Below are positions 21,002-33,002 of a stretch of DNA of 64,000 nt, one piece after another. Made by a program: the position numbers and the translations under genes. The stretch is from Limnomonas spitsbergensis. Its lineage: Eukaryota > Chlorophyta > Chlorophyceae > Chlamydomonadales. Below the pieces are notes generated by a model. The model made no database searches, was not told the DNA's origin, and saw only the letters and a program-made list of their open reading frames with translations. Within the stretch, counting starts at the first letter, position 1; each line of letters begins with the position of its first letter. Where the stretch lies: NCBI GenBank assembly GCA_037349105.1, contig JAYJMM010000124.1, positions 4,324,001-4,388,000 on the forward strand. Direction: 5' to 3'.

Positions 21002-24000
21002 ATGCCTGTGCCATTCAACCTGGACGATGCGTTGACGCTCGTTCATCTCTGGGCCTTTTCCCAAGTGGGAACCGTTGCCCGCATCTACATTTCCAAGCTG
21101 TTCGGGGGCTCGTGCAACCCCGATTACGTCAGCCGCTGGTCATGGACACCTTGCGTCACCTCCCCGGTGAGTGCTGTGCGGCGCACAGCACTTATTTGTT
21201 AAGCTCGCCGTTTTCATATCTTTCTCCGAGAACATAAGTGCGTAAATTCGGTTGTGTCTCGGCAGTGTCTGTCGCCAGACCTCACAGCACCAGCACCAGC
21301 GGCGACACTTTGCATGGCCTGCATGGGCATATGATGAGGAGCGCATGGGGGGCGGGCGGTTGTGCCACCCATGCGTGTGCTCAAGGCATAGCAATGCAAG
21401 GCGCATGCACATTTATCAATCTCACATTACAAGACACACCCGCTTACTCAAGTGCCCTTTCGGCCCAGAAAACTTAATGTACATATTGAACATCCCTTTC
21501 GGTGGGTGGATAAATAAGAAACACCACAATTAGGGTTCCGCCGTGAGGCCATTAGTGGGCCACATGGGAGCAAACTATGACCTGCCTACGGCAAGCGTCC
21601 CAAGCAACATTGCCTGCTGTGCCAGTTACCCTCGTCGTCAGGCTGGGACACAGCCGGGCAGTACATGAATACGAAATACTAAGTGCATCCATTTAGGCCG
21701 AAGCACGGGACATGGCTACCGTGTGACAGCGCTAATACAAATACAACAACCCGCTGGCGCATGCATGCGCGCACCCTAGCAAGGCCTCAAGCGCCTGGGC
21801 AGCTCAATATCTTAAGACCTTTCCCTTTTTAAGCATCATTAGATTTGCTGTGCCTTCCCTCACACGTAACGTTGTTTTGGGGTTGAGGGATCCTTGAATA
21901 ATCTAATTATAGTTTGTCAACGCCAGCTTTCAGTCAGAAATTAAGCGTTTTTGTCGGCAGTTTGCACTGACGGCAGCATTAAAAGAAATCATATTTTCAC
22001 ACCCAAGGGAAATCAAACCTACAGCAGGGCATGCTGCACCAGATCCCCGCATGGCCGCATGGACAGAGGCATGCTGCACCAGATCCCCTCGGCCGCATGG
22101 ACAGAGGTGCAGGTGAATTTCTTTGGGGGATAAAACGGCACCTGGTTCCACCCTTGCAGGGCCTCATGCGTCTCGGATGTTATCTTTTTTCGTTATTATT
22201 TTAATTGTTTCTGCCTCGGTTTCTGCTGCTTTTCTTCCGCAGGGACAGAGATGCAGCCAAACTGCAGCTGGATTTCTTTGGAGGATAAAACGGCACCTGG
22301 TTGCACCCTTGCAGGGCCTCATGCGTCTCGGCTGCTTTTCTTCCGCAGGGACAGAGACGCCGCCAAACTGCGGCTGAATTCTTTGGGGGGGGGAAACGTG
22401 CGTTGGACTTAGCAACCACACCTGATTGAACCCTTGCTGGGCCTGAGGCGTCTCGGCTGCTTATGTTCCGCAGGGACAGAGATGCCGCCAAACTGCCGCT
22501 GAAATGCATTGGAAATAGCAACCACACCTGGTTGCACCCTTGCAGGGCCTGAGGCGTCTCGGCTGCTTATGTTCCGCAGGGACAGAGGTGCCGCCAGGCT
22601 GCAGCCGTAATGCATCGGAAATATAAACCACACCGGGTTGAACCCTCGCAGGGCCTCGAGCGGCTGGGTGGCGCATTCTTCGAAGATCTCCCCGCGAACG
22701 TGATAGGCTCCTTCTCGATGGGCCTGCTGTCCTCGTCTGCAACGCTGGCCGCTGCATACCCCGGCAGCGGAGCGGGGAAGCATGGCTTGGTCGCGCTGGC
22801 CATGCTGCCGGCCGGGCTGTCGTTGCAGGGTCACAGCGCGCTCCATGTTGGACTTCGGACCGGGTTCTGCGGCTCCTTTACCACTTTTGCAAGCTGGATG
22901 CTGCAGGTATATGATACACACGGGTTTAGGGGTTAAGGGATAATAGGTAACGGGTTAGCCGCACGCGCGCCGCACGCACGCTGCACGTACTGTTGAAGTA
23001 TATAGGGGTTTTGCAATGCCACCAGTGGCATCTGGCGCCAAATGTCACTATTGGCATTGCACAACCCCATTGCACAACCCCATAAACTTCAACACGTACG
23101 CCGCCGCACGAGCGCATATGCAAGCAAGCAAGCACACACAGACTAGCATAGATGTACTGGCATACGGTACATGTACTGGCATACATGTACTGGCATACGG
23201 TACATGTACTGGCATACGGTACATGTACTGGCATACATGTACTGGCATGCGGTACATGTACTGGCATACATGTACTGGCATACGGTACATGTACTGGCAA
23301 GCATGTCCTGGCATACATGTACTCACAGTCCCACTAACACACTACAACCCTTGGTCCGGCCGTGTCCCGGCCTGACGACGAGAGGAACCGGTACCATAGG
23401 CGATGCTGCTTTGGACGCTTGCTGCAGGCAGGTCCCGGCCTGACGACCAGTGTTTATTTTAGTGGGTACCGGACCACCTTTGCAGGGCCGCCCCGCGGCC
23501 ACCCCTGGGCTGATTCCCACCAAACCTGGACCAGCCTCTGGCCGTTGGCCCAAGCAGGAGGGCTGGCCGCACCAGGGGCTTGTAGCGTGGGGGCCACAGT
23601 GTAGCTGAACTGTAGGTGACAGTGGTATACCACTCACTAAACAGAAACTGCTGACGGCGAGAGGAACTGGTACCGCAGGCGATGCTGCTTGGGACGCTTG
23701 CCGTAGGCAGGTCATAGCTTGCCCACATGTGGCCCGGTGATGGCTGCCTGACTTTGACACACTGGTACACTTTCTGTTCATCTGGAGGGCATGGGTCCCT
23801 CGAGCCCCCCTCCCAGCTCTAGAGGCTCGAACTTGCAGTTGATGTAGGCGTTGTGCATAGGGTTTAGGGTCAAGGTTTTTAGACCCCTAAACCCTAAAAC
23901 CTTGCAGTTGATGTAGGCAATGTGCATAACGCCCAATTTTACCACTGGAAATGGGAAACTAATTGGCTGTGCATGCTGTGTGCTGCTGACAAGCATCCAC

Positions 24001-27000
24001 GCGAGGTTTAGGGCCGCCAGCTCATCAGGCTGTAGCATGACATCACTTCCCTCCACAGCCACCAGCTCGCCAGGCTGCAGCATGACATAATTCGCATACA
24101 TTGATACATACCTGCCAGCTCACTAGGCGGTAGCATGCCATCACTCCCCTCAAGAGCTGCCAGCCAACCCCTGATCAGGCAGTAGCATGACATCAATTTC
24201 CTCCTGAGCCGCCAGCTCGCCAGGCTGCAGCATGACAAAAATCTCATACATACCTGCCAGCTCACTAGGCTGTAGCATTGTATCACTCCCCTACATATCT
24301 GTGGGGTCCCAACCGTCCCAGTGGTGGCTGCCCAGGGGTGGCTGCTCAGCAGCCTGCCAAAGGCTATTCAGTGTGCACTAAAATGACCCGTCTGAACATG
24401 TCCGCACAGATTGTCCAAATGATGATTGGCGGGAAGCCTTCGGTCCTCGGCCCTGAATGGGTGGCCGCGCTGTGGGGCATGTACACCAATGTTGCAAGTG
24501 AGAAGGTGCAGGCTTGGAGGTGGAGGGTAGAGGATGGCAGTTGGAGGGTAGCGAATGGCAGTTGGAGGGTAGAGGATGGCAGTTGGAGGGTAGAGGATGG
24601 CAGTTGGAGGATGGCAGTTGGAGGGTAGAGGATGGCAGTTAGAGGGGAGAGGATGGCAGTTGGAAAGTAGACGATGGCAGTTGGACGATGGAGGGTAGAG
24701 GCTTGGGGATGTAAGTTGGAGAATGGAGGGCGGAGGGAACCAGCGTTGCAGGTGAGTGGCTTGAGGGACAGGGTGCGCTATGATGTACATCATGTACAAC
24801 CGGGACACCCTACAGGGTTATTGGTTACATTCTGTCCACAAGGTTGACCAGCGGGCGACGGCCCTGATCTAATGTTTGGTTTTATCGGTTGCCTGACCCA
24901 CACAGCCCCCCTTGACCTGCGCAGCTCCCTTCTCAATAGCGCCAGGGGCAGGAAAACATCGTTCCGCTGTATCTCCCTAAACCCTGAACCGCAGTGACCA
25001 CGAACAAACTGGTTATGGGGCTTAACCCTGACCCCTGAACCCTGACCCCTTCAACCCTGAACCGCAGTGACCACGACCAAACTGGTTATGGGGCTTAACT
25101 CTAAACCCTGATCCCTGAACCCTTCAACCCTCAACCGCAGTGACCACAGTGACTGCGGCCAAACTGGTTATGGGGCTTAACTCTAAACCCTGATCCCTGA
25201 CCCCTTCAACCCTCAACCGCAGTGACCACAGTGACCGCGGCCAAACTGGTTATGGGGCTTAACTCTTAACCCTGAACCCTGACCCCTTCAACCCTCAACC
25301 GCAGTGGCCACGACCAAACTGGTTGTTGGGCTTAATCCTTATTCCTGAAGCCTGAAGCCTGAACCCCTCAACCCTCGACCACAGTGACTGCGGCCAAACT
25401 GTTTAGCAGGCTTAACCCTAAACCCTGAATTCTGAACCCTGAACCCCTCAACCCTCAACCACAGTGTCCATAGCCTCACTGGTTATCGGTCTTAACCCTG
25501 ATCCCTGAAATTATCCTGAACCCTGACACCCTGAACCGCAGTGTCCATAGCAACATTGGTTATCAGGCTTAACCCTGAACCCTCAACCGCAGTGTCCATA
25601 GCCACACTGGTTGTCGGGCTATACCCCGAACCCTGAACCCTGACCCCCTGAACAGCAGTGTCCATAGCAACATTGGTTATCAGGCTTAACCCTGAACCCT
25701 CGACCGCAGTGTCCATAGCCACACTGGTTGTCGGGCTAGACCCCGAACCCTGAACCCTGACCCCCCTGAACTGCAGTGTCCATAGCAACATTGGTTATCA
25801 GGCTTAACCCTGAACCCTCAACCGCAGTGTCCATGGCTGCGCTTGTTATCGGTCAGCACCTTGCCCTGGCGCTGCACACCCGCGTCTTCAACCCCCCGGC
25901 ATCGAGCCGCGCCACCTCGCCCGCGGCGTCGCCCGCCGGCCCTCCGCACATCACTGTCTCCGTGGACGGTGTCAAAGCCCCTCAGCCTCTGGCAGGCGAT
26001 TCAGGGGATCTAGGAGATCTAGGGGACACCATGGGGAAAGCAACAGAGGACTGCCAGGGGCATGCGGGTCAGGACCTGCCCGCCTCCGCCCCCGCTTCCG
26101 GCCAGGAGCTGCCGCTGACTGCGGCTGCGGTACTCACACCCAGGCCAGCCGCCGCCGCCGCTGTCGGGCGCCCTGCTCTGTGCTGGGCTGTGGACGGCCT
26201 GGCGGTGGTGATCATGCTGTTTCTGACGTCGATTAGCATTGGCTACGCTGTCATGGAGGGGAGCTCTCACGAGGTGCGCGGGGAGGGACGGAGGTTGAGC
26301 GGGTTTGGAGGTTATGAGCATTAGGTTTAGGGGGAGGGACGGAGATTTAGGGCTCTGGGGTGGAGAGGGTTTGAGAATCGCTACAGTGGCTTCAAATTGC
26401 CATACCAGTGGCCTGGTGCGCATCCGGCCACCTTCAGCATGCCGCTGGTGCGCATCCGGCCACCTTCAGCATGCCGCTGGTGCGCATCCGGCCACCTTCA
26501 GCATGCCGCTGGTGCGCATCCGGCCACCTTCAGCATGCCGCTGGTCAGCCACCACCATGCCTATGGGGACCAATCCTTGACAGGCGTAAGGATGGTGGGC
26601 TTGGGCCAAGCAGCAAGGCTCGCTGCATTAGTCCAACCCGGCTGGGAATCATGATGTAGCTGAGTTGTAGCTGAAGCACCCTAATTTAGACAGCGCCAGA
26701 TCACCTCAACGGGGGGTGACCTGATGTAGCTGAGTTGTAGCTGAAGCACCCTAATTTAGACAGCGCCAGATCACCCCAGCGGAGCCATTAAGTAGCTGAG
26801 GTGTGGCCATTAAGTAGCTGAGGTGTGGCTGAAACACCCTCAATTTAACAGCGGTTGTTAAGATCCAGCCGGATGTTTACAGGGGGCTTGATAGAGTGAG
26901 CAGGGGTGGTCTTATCACTCTTATGCCGTTGCTTGGGCCGTCGCCTTGCGGTTTAAACACTAAAACCCTAAACGCTCCACGGCTCCGCGCGCCGCGGAGC

Positions 27001-30000
27001 TGCTCTTGCAGCGCTAGAGCCTGCTGCCTCCTGAAGGGTTAGGCTGTACCAGGGCTGGGGTTTGGTGCAGGGTCTGTTGTACAAGCTTCAACACATAAGA
27101 ATGGCAACAAATGAAGGCTCGTTCAATTTTGGGGTGCGTGAATGATTCCAATATTGACACCAGGGTAGTTACCGGGGTCAGCCAGATGGCCGGTTTTTGC
27201 CGAGCTGGGGTTTCCTTTTTGGCCGGTGCCGGCCCCGGCGTCACTACCCTGATTGACAATATTGGCACTGTCTAAGACCAGCAGAGGGCAGGAAACCAGG
27301 GTGACACTTGGAAGGGTCTGCTTAGTCAGGGATTCTTAAATCCGCTGCGAAGATCTCAAATTCGATTCAAATGCCTCAAATCCGATTCGAGCCCTGTTCC
27401 CCTGTTAACTGAAATCCAAGCCCCATCTTTTTGGTTACAGAATTCGACTTCGTTTTTGTCTATGCTTTTGTTAACTGAAATCCATTACCTGTTTTTTTGT
27501 CAACTGAATTATAAGACTTGTCCTCTAGTGAAGTTCTGGAAACAGAACAGCGGATTACAGATCTCCTTCATGCAATGTGGAACATTTAGTTTCTGTACCG
27601 GTACGGAATCTGGAATACGGTAGTCCAAATTCCCGTGTTTAAAATAAGTGTGTTTCGTGAAAGAATTATCCTGACATGATTCGTGGAAGAATTAACCTGA
27701 ACCAGGACCTTCATTTGAGCTGCGGCAAGCCCTTACCGCTTTTGTGGGCGGGATACCGGTTGTTTCTTTACCTGTCAATTACAGAGATTAGAAGCTTCGT
27801 TCTGCGCTTGTAATCGTGCGTCTACTGTATTTTCGGTGCTGTGCCACACCTCTTAACTACCGTCCCGCCCACCCAATTTGGTGATTAACTTTGTGCTTGT
27901 ATTGCAAGCACATTCGCGTGATAGACTAGAAACCCTGAGTTTGTGACACGCGTTATGACGAAGACAATTTCCATGGGGATATTTCATGGCGGCATCTTCC
28001 CTTTTTCAACCCTCTTATATGGAAGTATGTACCAGTAGTGGATTCGGAAAGCCTTGATTCCTTTGATTCCTTGAAATCAACGTTTTTATTTCTGATACCT
28101 GCTTGAAATAACAATGCCCCGTGGCCTTCTCCTCGCAGAGCCAGGTGAATTCTGAGGGCATCTGGTCCATCTGGATCAGCATTCTGATGGGCCCGGTGGG
28201 CTGCCTGCTGAGGTGGCGCCTGTCCAAGCTGAACGGAAGCTTTGGCTGGTTCCCGCTGGGCACATTCGCAGCCAACATGCTGGCCTGCACCTCCGACTAC
28301 GCCATGCAGGTGACGCGCGCCATGCAGGATGACATGCGCCTCCCCAAACCCTTAACCCTCGGTTGATCCTCTAATGAAACCTACACCTTGCATCCTTAAC
28401 CTTAACCCTCCCTCATGCCCTGCAATTCTTTTACTGGTAACTGGTTACGAGTCGTGACCAAAGTGGTTACGAGTCGTGACCAAAGTGGTGACCAAACAAT
28501 GAATTGGGCGAAGCCGAGAGTCAGCAGCGCGGTAACGAAAAAACTTCGAAACAAATTAGGATCAGTGAAATTTCAACGCCTGCGGCACTGGAATTTCCTT
28601 CGGCGAGCTCTTCAATAAGATGTCCCTCAGAACTCCCTGCTTCTGGTAACCAACGTTAATTGATTAATTCCGAATGCCACTTATAAAATCCCTGCTCCTG
28701 CACCCTGCCTCTTGCCCCCTTATGATCAGGTCTTCTCGGATCCAGCCCCAGCCCCTACAACGCACACCTCGCCCCCTGCCCCTAAGGTCGTCGCCAAATA
28801 AACCTGAACCCTACATCGTTAACATGAAACCCCACATTCGTAACCTACACCCTATCCTGAACACCAACCCTACATCAGCCTACCTGCTACTCCCCCCCTA
28901 CTGCTGTCCCCTATTGAGCAGGTCATCTTGGAGCGAGTGTCGCTGACGCTCCTCCAGGCCGCTATCATCGATGGCGTGAAAGATGGCATGAACGGCAGCC
29001 TCAGTACAGTCTCGACCTGGGTGGTAGAGGTAGGCTGATCTGCCCCAGGATTCACCCTTCTGCCCCAGAATTCACCCTTCTGCCCTAGGGTATTGGGTAT
29101 AGGCTAGAGCTCACACAGGATCTAGGATCTAACAGCAGCCTCAGGATCTAGGATCTAAGAGCAGCATCTGCACAGGGTCGACCGGCGTTTTGGAGGCATG
29201 CCAAGCAGGTGCGGCTGATCGGCTGATCCGCTCCTGAATGCACCCTCCTGCTAGAATATAGGATCTATGATCTACGATCTAACAGCAGCCTCAGCACGGG
29301 GTGGACCTGCTTGAATATAGGATCTGGGACACAGCCATGCCGGTGCAGGGTTTAGGCTGTAGGAGTGCGAGAACAGCAGCCTCGGCACGGGGTCGACCTG
29401 GGATATGGAGGCACGCGGAGCAGGTGCAGCTGTGTGGCTGATCCGACCCTGAATGTGCCATCCCGCTAGGATCTAGGATCTAGGCCGGTGCCAACGGCAA
29501 CCTCAGCACAGTTGACCTGGGACGCGGAGGTGGGCCCAGGCATAGATTGGGCAGTGCGGGTGTGGGGGGGAGGGCAGTGGGCCCTGGATGCGCCCGCCTT
29601 CCAGGATCTAGGATCTAGATTGCGCCCTCCTTCCAGGATCTAAGATCTATGGTCTAGAATGCGCCCGACGACCAGGATCTTTGATCGCAGGTACACTTTC
29701 GTCCCAGGATCTAGGATCTAGGATGCGCCCTTCATCCAGGATCTTGGATCCAGGGCGCACCCTCATTCCAGGATCTAGGATCTAGGATGCGCCTTTCGAC
29801 CTGGGCTTCCCACTGACTAAAGTAAACACTGGTGTGCCTCCATATGCCCCACAAGGGTTGGTTTCTTATAACTCTTTTTTCGTGCTTGGCAAATGCAGAT
29901 CCAGACCCTGAACCTGGGCATGTCTGCCCACTTCCGCGGGTACACGTATGCCATGGCCAGCATGGTCACTGCCACTGTGCTGGGCATCATCATCTACGGG

Positions 30001-30027
30001 ACAGGAATCTGGACCATCTATGATTGA
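21002..30027 (+). CDS. FEX: Fluoride exporter FEX (fused double CrcB)
   Basis: Exons 21002-21166, 22652-22906, 24410-24497, 25828-26273, 28139-28309, 28922-29029 and 29899-30027 join in phase to 453 residues. The first CrcB domain shows FSQVGTVARIYISKLF, ANVIGSFSMGLL (Asn71) and LRTGFCGSFTTFASW (about 124-137). The second shows GPVGCLLRW (336-344), WFPLGTFAANML (Asn364), GMNGSLSTVSTWVVE (397-411) and the eukaryotic C-terminus YTYAMASMVTATVLGIIIYG. Two fused homologous halves of four helices are the known FEX architecture; the protein expels fluoride at the plasma membrane. Exon 25828 carries a Pro/Ala-rich hydrophilic linker (about 190-280) between the halves. The start ATG at 21002 is the first in frame before the conserved N-terminal helix. 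Family assignment is firm; the short N-terminus could miss an upstream exon. Confidence 0.93.
22130..22651 (+). repeat. Acceptor-edge copies before FEX exon 2
   Basis: The real boundary is TTGAACCCTCGCAG|GGCCTCGAGCGGCTGGG. CCCTTGCAG|GGCCTCATGCGTCTCGG and variants recur near 22158, 22313, 22440 (CTGG instead of CAGG) and 22546. Between them lie GACAGAGATGCxGCCAAACTGC blocks. The rest of intron 1 (21167-22130) shows nothing recognisable. Confidence 0.85.
23145..23335 (+). repeat. TACATGTACTGGCA short tandem array
   Basis: Alternating 14- to 20-bp units of CATACATGTACTGG and CATACGGTACATGTACTGG in FEX intron 2. Confidence 0.85.
23448..23650 (+). mobile_element. MITE family 1 copy in FEX intron 2
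   Basis: 203 bp with CAGTGTTTATTTTAGTGG at the left and CACTCACTAAACAGAAACTG at the right. Flanked by CTGACGAC (23440-23447) and CTGACGGC (23651-23658). It sits within a 75-bp tandem repeat containing AGGCGATGCTGCTT. Confidence 0.85.
24000..24285 (+). repeat. GCCAGCTC..CAGGCTGTAGCATGACATCA tandem repeat
   Basis: About six imperfect 45- to 60-bp units with CCAGCTCGCCAGGCTGCAGC and CATGACATCA in FEX intron 2. Confidence 0.7.
24510..24725 (+). repeat. 21-bp GGATGGCAGTTGGAGGGTAGA array
   Basis: About ten units of GATGGCAGTTGGAGGGTAGA right after the donor of FEX exon 24410-24497. I cannot tie it to the exon edge with confidence. Confidence 0.75.
24980..25827 (+). repeat. Acceptor-edge array before FEX exon 25828
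   Basis: The real boundary is CCTCAACCGCAG|TGTCCATGGCTG followed by CGCTTGTTATCGG. About twelve tandem copies precede it as ACCGCAG|TG(T/A)CCA(T/C)..ACTGGTTAT(C/G)GGxCTTAACCCTGAACCC, with period about 70-100 bp. Later copies are nearest to the exon in sequence, and most keep CCGCAG. Confidence 0.9.
26415..26548 (+). repeat. 33-bp array in FEX intron 4
   Basis: Four near-identical units of GGTGCGCATCCGGCCACCTT plus CAGCATGCCGCT. Downstream (26650-26850), GATGTAGCTGAGTTGTAGCT with GAAGCACCCTAATTTAGACA is doubled, resembling the end of MITE family 1. Confidence 0.8.
27161..27251. mobile_element. 91-bp foldback element (family 3)
   Basis: Starts CAGGGTAGTTACCGGGG and ends CCCCGGCGTCACTACCCTG, so the ends are inverted repeats. 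Flanked by ATTGACAC (27153-27160) and ATTGACAA (27252-27259). CAGGG ends and an 8-bp flank suggest another hAT-like MITE. The rest of FEX intron 4 (27260-28138) shows nothing I recognise. Confidence 0.6.
29085..29790 (+). repeat. AGGATCTAGGATCTA-rich intron
   Basis: FEX intron 6 (29030-29898) is scattered with GGATCTAGGATCTA and AACAGCAGCCTCAG(C/T)AC.. blocks. The latter resemble AACGGCAGCCTCAGTACAG of exon 28922-29029, for example AACAGCAGCCTCGGCACGGG near 29373 and AACGGCAACCTCAGCACAG near 29489. They look like donor-edge copies of that exon, including the GTCGACCTGGG that corresponds to GTCTCGACCTGGG. Confidence 0.7.
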
Positions 30028-30155
30028 ATCTGGAGCATCTATGATTGAATCTGGAGCATCTATGATTGAATCTGGAGCATGTATGATTGAATCTGGAGCA
30101 TCTATGATTGAATCTGGAGCATCTATGATTGAATTGGAGCATCTATGATTGAAAC
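30028..30155 (+). repeat. Tandem copies of the FEX stop-codon region
   Basis: The last coding bases ATCTGGACCATCTATGATTGA are repeated six more times as ATCTGGAGCATCTATGATTGA (21 bp) directly after the stop. Confidence 0.9.
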
Positions 30156-30179
30156 AGGCCTGTCTCATGCATGAAACCC

Positions 30180-30440
30180 GATCCTCATCACCAGCATGGT
30201 CACAGCCACAGTGCTGGCCTGGTGTATACCCGCAGGGCCCTGCTGAACGCTCGGCCGCTTGGGGCTGGTAGGGAATGACTAGGCTCAATTCCAGCTACCA
30301 TGCTCAGCCTGGGCCATGGTGCAGCCATGCTACCCTCTTATGTGAGGGGGCAGGAACATGGACGGCATAGGGGCTGGCCTATCTATGAGTGAATGCGATC
30401 CTCATCACCAGCATGGTCACAGCCACTGTGCTGGGCATAA
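30180..30440 (+). pseudogene. Two partial copies of the last FEX exon
   Basis: ACCAGCATGGTCACAGCCAC followed by AGTGCTGG (about 30190-30220) and again by TGTGCTGGGCATAAGC (about 30399-30440) copy GCCAGCATGGTCACTGCCAC..GTGCTGGGCATC of exon 29899-30027. Neither is open in the FEX frame for long. Confidence 0.65.
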
Positions 30441-30592
30441 GCATGTTATGTACGTGACAAGGGCTGTCTGAACGGGCCTGCCTGCCTGTATGTGACAAGG
30501 GTCTGGTCTATCTATGAGGGGCTGCCTTTTCCTTTGGGGGGGGGGGGGTAGTTCTTTTCTTTGTTTTCTTCTCCTTCTTTCCCTCTTAACTC

Positions 30593-30677
30593 AAGTTTAT
30601 TTTCTTCTAACGAGACAGTTGGGCGCCCACGCGGCCGAGACTTTTTGAGCAGGGCCCAGAGGTGCAATGTCATTGAC
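30593..30677 (+). repeat. Dispersed repeat C
   Basis: Begins AAGTTTATTTT and contains GGGCGCCCACGCGGCCGAG and GCAGGGCCCAGAGGTGCAAT then GTCATTGAC. Related copies occur at 31515-31561 (reverse, partial), 47961-48044, 50280-50320 (reverse, partial), 50724-50777, 51050-51123 and 51227-51297. No target duplication or inverted ends could be fixed. Confidence 0.65.
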
Positions 30678-31042
30678 CTATGAGGGGCTATCATCTGATA
30701 ATGCCACACATCGTGACATATGCTGTTTGTCGTGTGACACATTTCGACCAGACTTTGTCAATCTACGTTATTGAGGTGGATGCGGAGACGTGAATATTAC
30801 TTGTCGGGAGAGGGGGCACTGACTCACCTTGTTTTCTGTTATAGTTTGTGTTTGCGGGCGATTGCCTCATGCATACAATATGATGCTCCTCTGTTTTTTG
30901 TTTTTCTGCTAAGCACAGGCAGACAGACCCCTCCCAAGCCCTCCCTTTTCTTACTATTAAAGCAGCTCCGGTTAAACGCACCAACTTAGGCTGAACAAGC
31001 TTTTCTGCTTCTGCCGAGTTTAAAATCCTGCAGGGTAGGATC

Positions 31043-31354
31043 TTGCCGGCTGGGCAATCCCGTGACATTGACTCTGAGGACGTGAGCATACCTCCCACTA
31101 ATGAGTTGGTAAATTCATACAATGCCACCCAGGTTGAAAATGTGTTCGCATCCCAGGACCTTGTAACCCTCACTGCCAAAGATGATTATTACAAGATGTA
31201 CATGCCTTCCCTTGCTGACCAGGAAAAGTTCAAGGTACGGTTGGCTAAATCCTCTGCTGTGCCCTCTGGGATGTCCCCTGCTGGTGGATGCCCAGTCATG
31301 ATATCTCGCGATCAAAAATTTACTGGGTTGGCTAATGGCGACGTGGGTGTTTAG
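31043..31354 (+). CDS. Unassigned open frame, possibly an exon or transposon remnant
   Basis: A 103-codon frame (MPAGQSRDIDSEDV.. to ..GLANGDVGV) with ordinary, non-repetitive composition, open upstream of the ATG for some distance. No motif recognised. It lies between the converging FEX and EamA genes. The region 31360-32690 around and after it shows no other gene. It may be chance. Confidence 0.25.
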   Translation: MPAGQSRDIDSEDVSIPPTNELVNSYNATQVENVFASQDLVTLTAKDDYYKMYMPSLADQEKFKVRLAKSSAVPSGMSPAGGCPVMISRDQKFTGLANGDVGV

Positions 31355-32689
31355 TCATTTGTGAGCAGCATGAAAATAAATTTGGAAATATTATTTGATA
31401 GGGGCGTGAGAGATTAAGATAGGTGTTGGAAAAAAATATGCTTGTGCCCGTGTGGACAACACAAGCATTGAACGGTACATGTACCATGTACTGCAACTGG
31501 TAATTGTCGATAACGTAACACCTCTGGGCCCGCTCAAAGCTAGGCAGCGTGGGCGCCCTGTTCAGAAGAGACAAACGAAGAGACTAGAAGGAAGAGAGGG
31601 GGAAAGGAACACTGGTTACTGAGTACCGGTGCGAACGATTCCTGGCAGCCCAACCCCTGCCCAAGCCCAGCAGCTCATAACACAGCTGAAGCAGATAGGA
31701 GCAGGGCTGCCAAGAATTGTGGCCTATGTGGCTAATGTGGTTAATTCTGGTATTCGGTTCCGAAGTTTCTTGTATGCATGCGCCAGTGCCTGACATATGG
31801 ATTTGCAAGTGTTGGTTACCCAATGGATGTGCCCCCACCCCAACATAGTCCCTGATGGGTAGCCTTTCCAAGATTCATACATCGTGCATGTGGTGCATGC
31901 CGGTATCCGACACTTTTGACAATGGCCTCAGTAATCATTTTTTTTGTAACCTGAAATGAGAAGTCTGAATGAAGCCGTGAATGAAGGAGCAAAATTGGGG
32001 CATAGTCAATGCACTAACCTGAAGGATTTGGGGGGCTAAAAGAGTGGAAATGCTCGATCGTAACCCTAAACCCCTATATAGGGTGTAAAGGAGCCAAGCT
32101 CTTACTTTCGAAGCCATGAATGAAGCCATATAAATAAAGCCAGGTGAAAAATACTCGGTTCATACCAGGTCGGACCCATCAATACAGAGTGTCCCCCCCC
32201 CCATAGTCGCAAATCTAATCACCATTACATGTGGGGATTGATCTACAATTACAAATCCTCATAACCTCCGATATTGGCGCCTCCGCATATTTATACAAGG
32301 CACAGCCGTTCAGATACAAGAATCACTCAAAATGGCCTCCAAAGACCCATGCTTCACCTTTCACAGTACAGGATCCAAAACTAGTAGAGCAGCTGCCTAT
32401 ATTTATTTCATGACCCTCTGTAGTTTTATCCTGAACCCTAGCACCTGGTGAGCCAACCCCGGGCACCCGGGGGGGGGGTCCACCAGGTGCCAGGCCTGCA
32501 TGGCATTGACGTCCACATTCGGCCAGCTAACATACACACTTCAAATTTCATACCAAGATTTTCAGCAAGCAAGCTTGTATAATTGGATCGTTCTCCCTCG
32601 GGCCACAGGGGCCAGCCTGGTACGGACCCATGCACGCTTCCCTTGCTGTGCAAGCAAGAGATGAAAAGCCGCTGCCTCCCCCGTTTCCG

Positions 32690-33002
32690 CTGCCCATTGA
32701 GTCGACCTTCATCGGCTTCTCCGTCTTTCAAGCAGTGGCGTGTGCCCACCATGAAGGTCGAACCTCATCGGCTCATCTCCTTGCCTGAGGGATGCCAGCA
32801 GTCACGTGCCCACCAGGAGGGTCATCCCAGTCCTAGCGATAAGCAAGGATGAAGCACCGGCTCCAGCCTCCTCCCCTTGTTCCTGATGCACAACCAGGCA
32901 GCACTAATCGGGCGCTCTCTTCTCCCCGAGGGCCACCAGCAGTGACGTGCCCATCATGAGCCCCTACCTCCTCCTCCCTGCCCCTTCTTGCAGCCCAATC
33001 AG
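32690..33002 (-). pseudogene. Downstream copies of the EamA terminal exon edge
   Basis: On the plus strand, CTCTCTTTTCCCCAAGGGACG followed by CCAGCAGCGACG..CCCATCATGAGC belongs to the last exon. It recurs as TTCTCCCCGAGGGCCACCAG..GTGCCCATCATGAGC (about 32919-32960), CTTGCCTGAGGGATGCCAGC (about 32780) and CTTTCAAGCAGTGGCGTG (about 32725). Confidence 0.7.
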
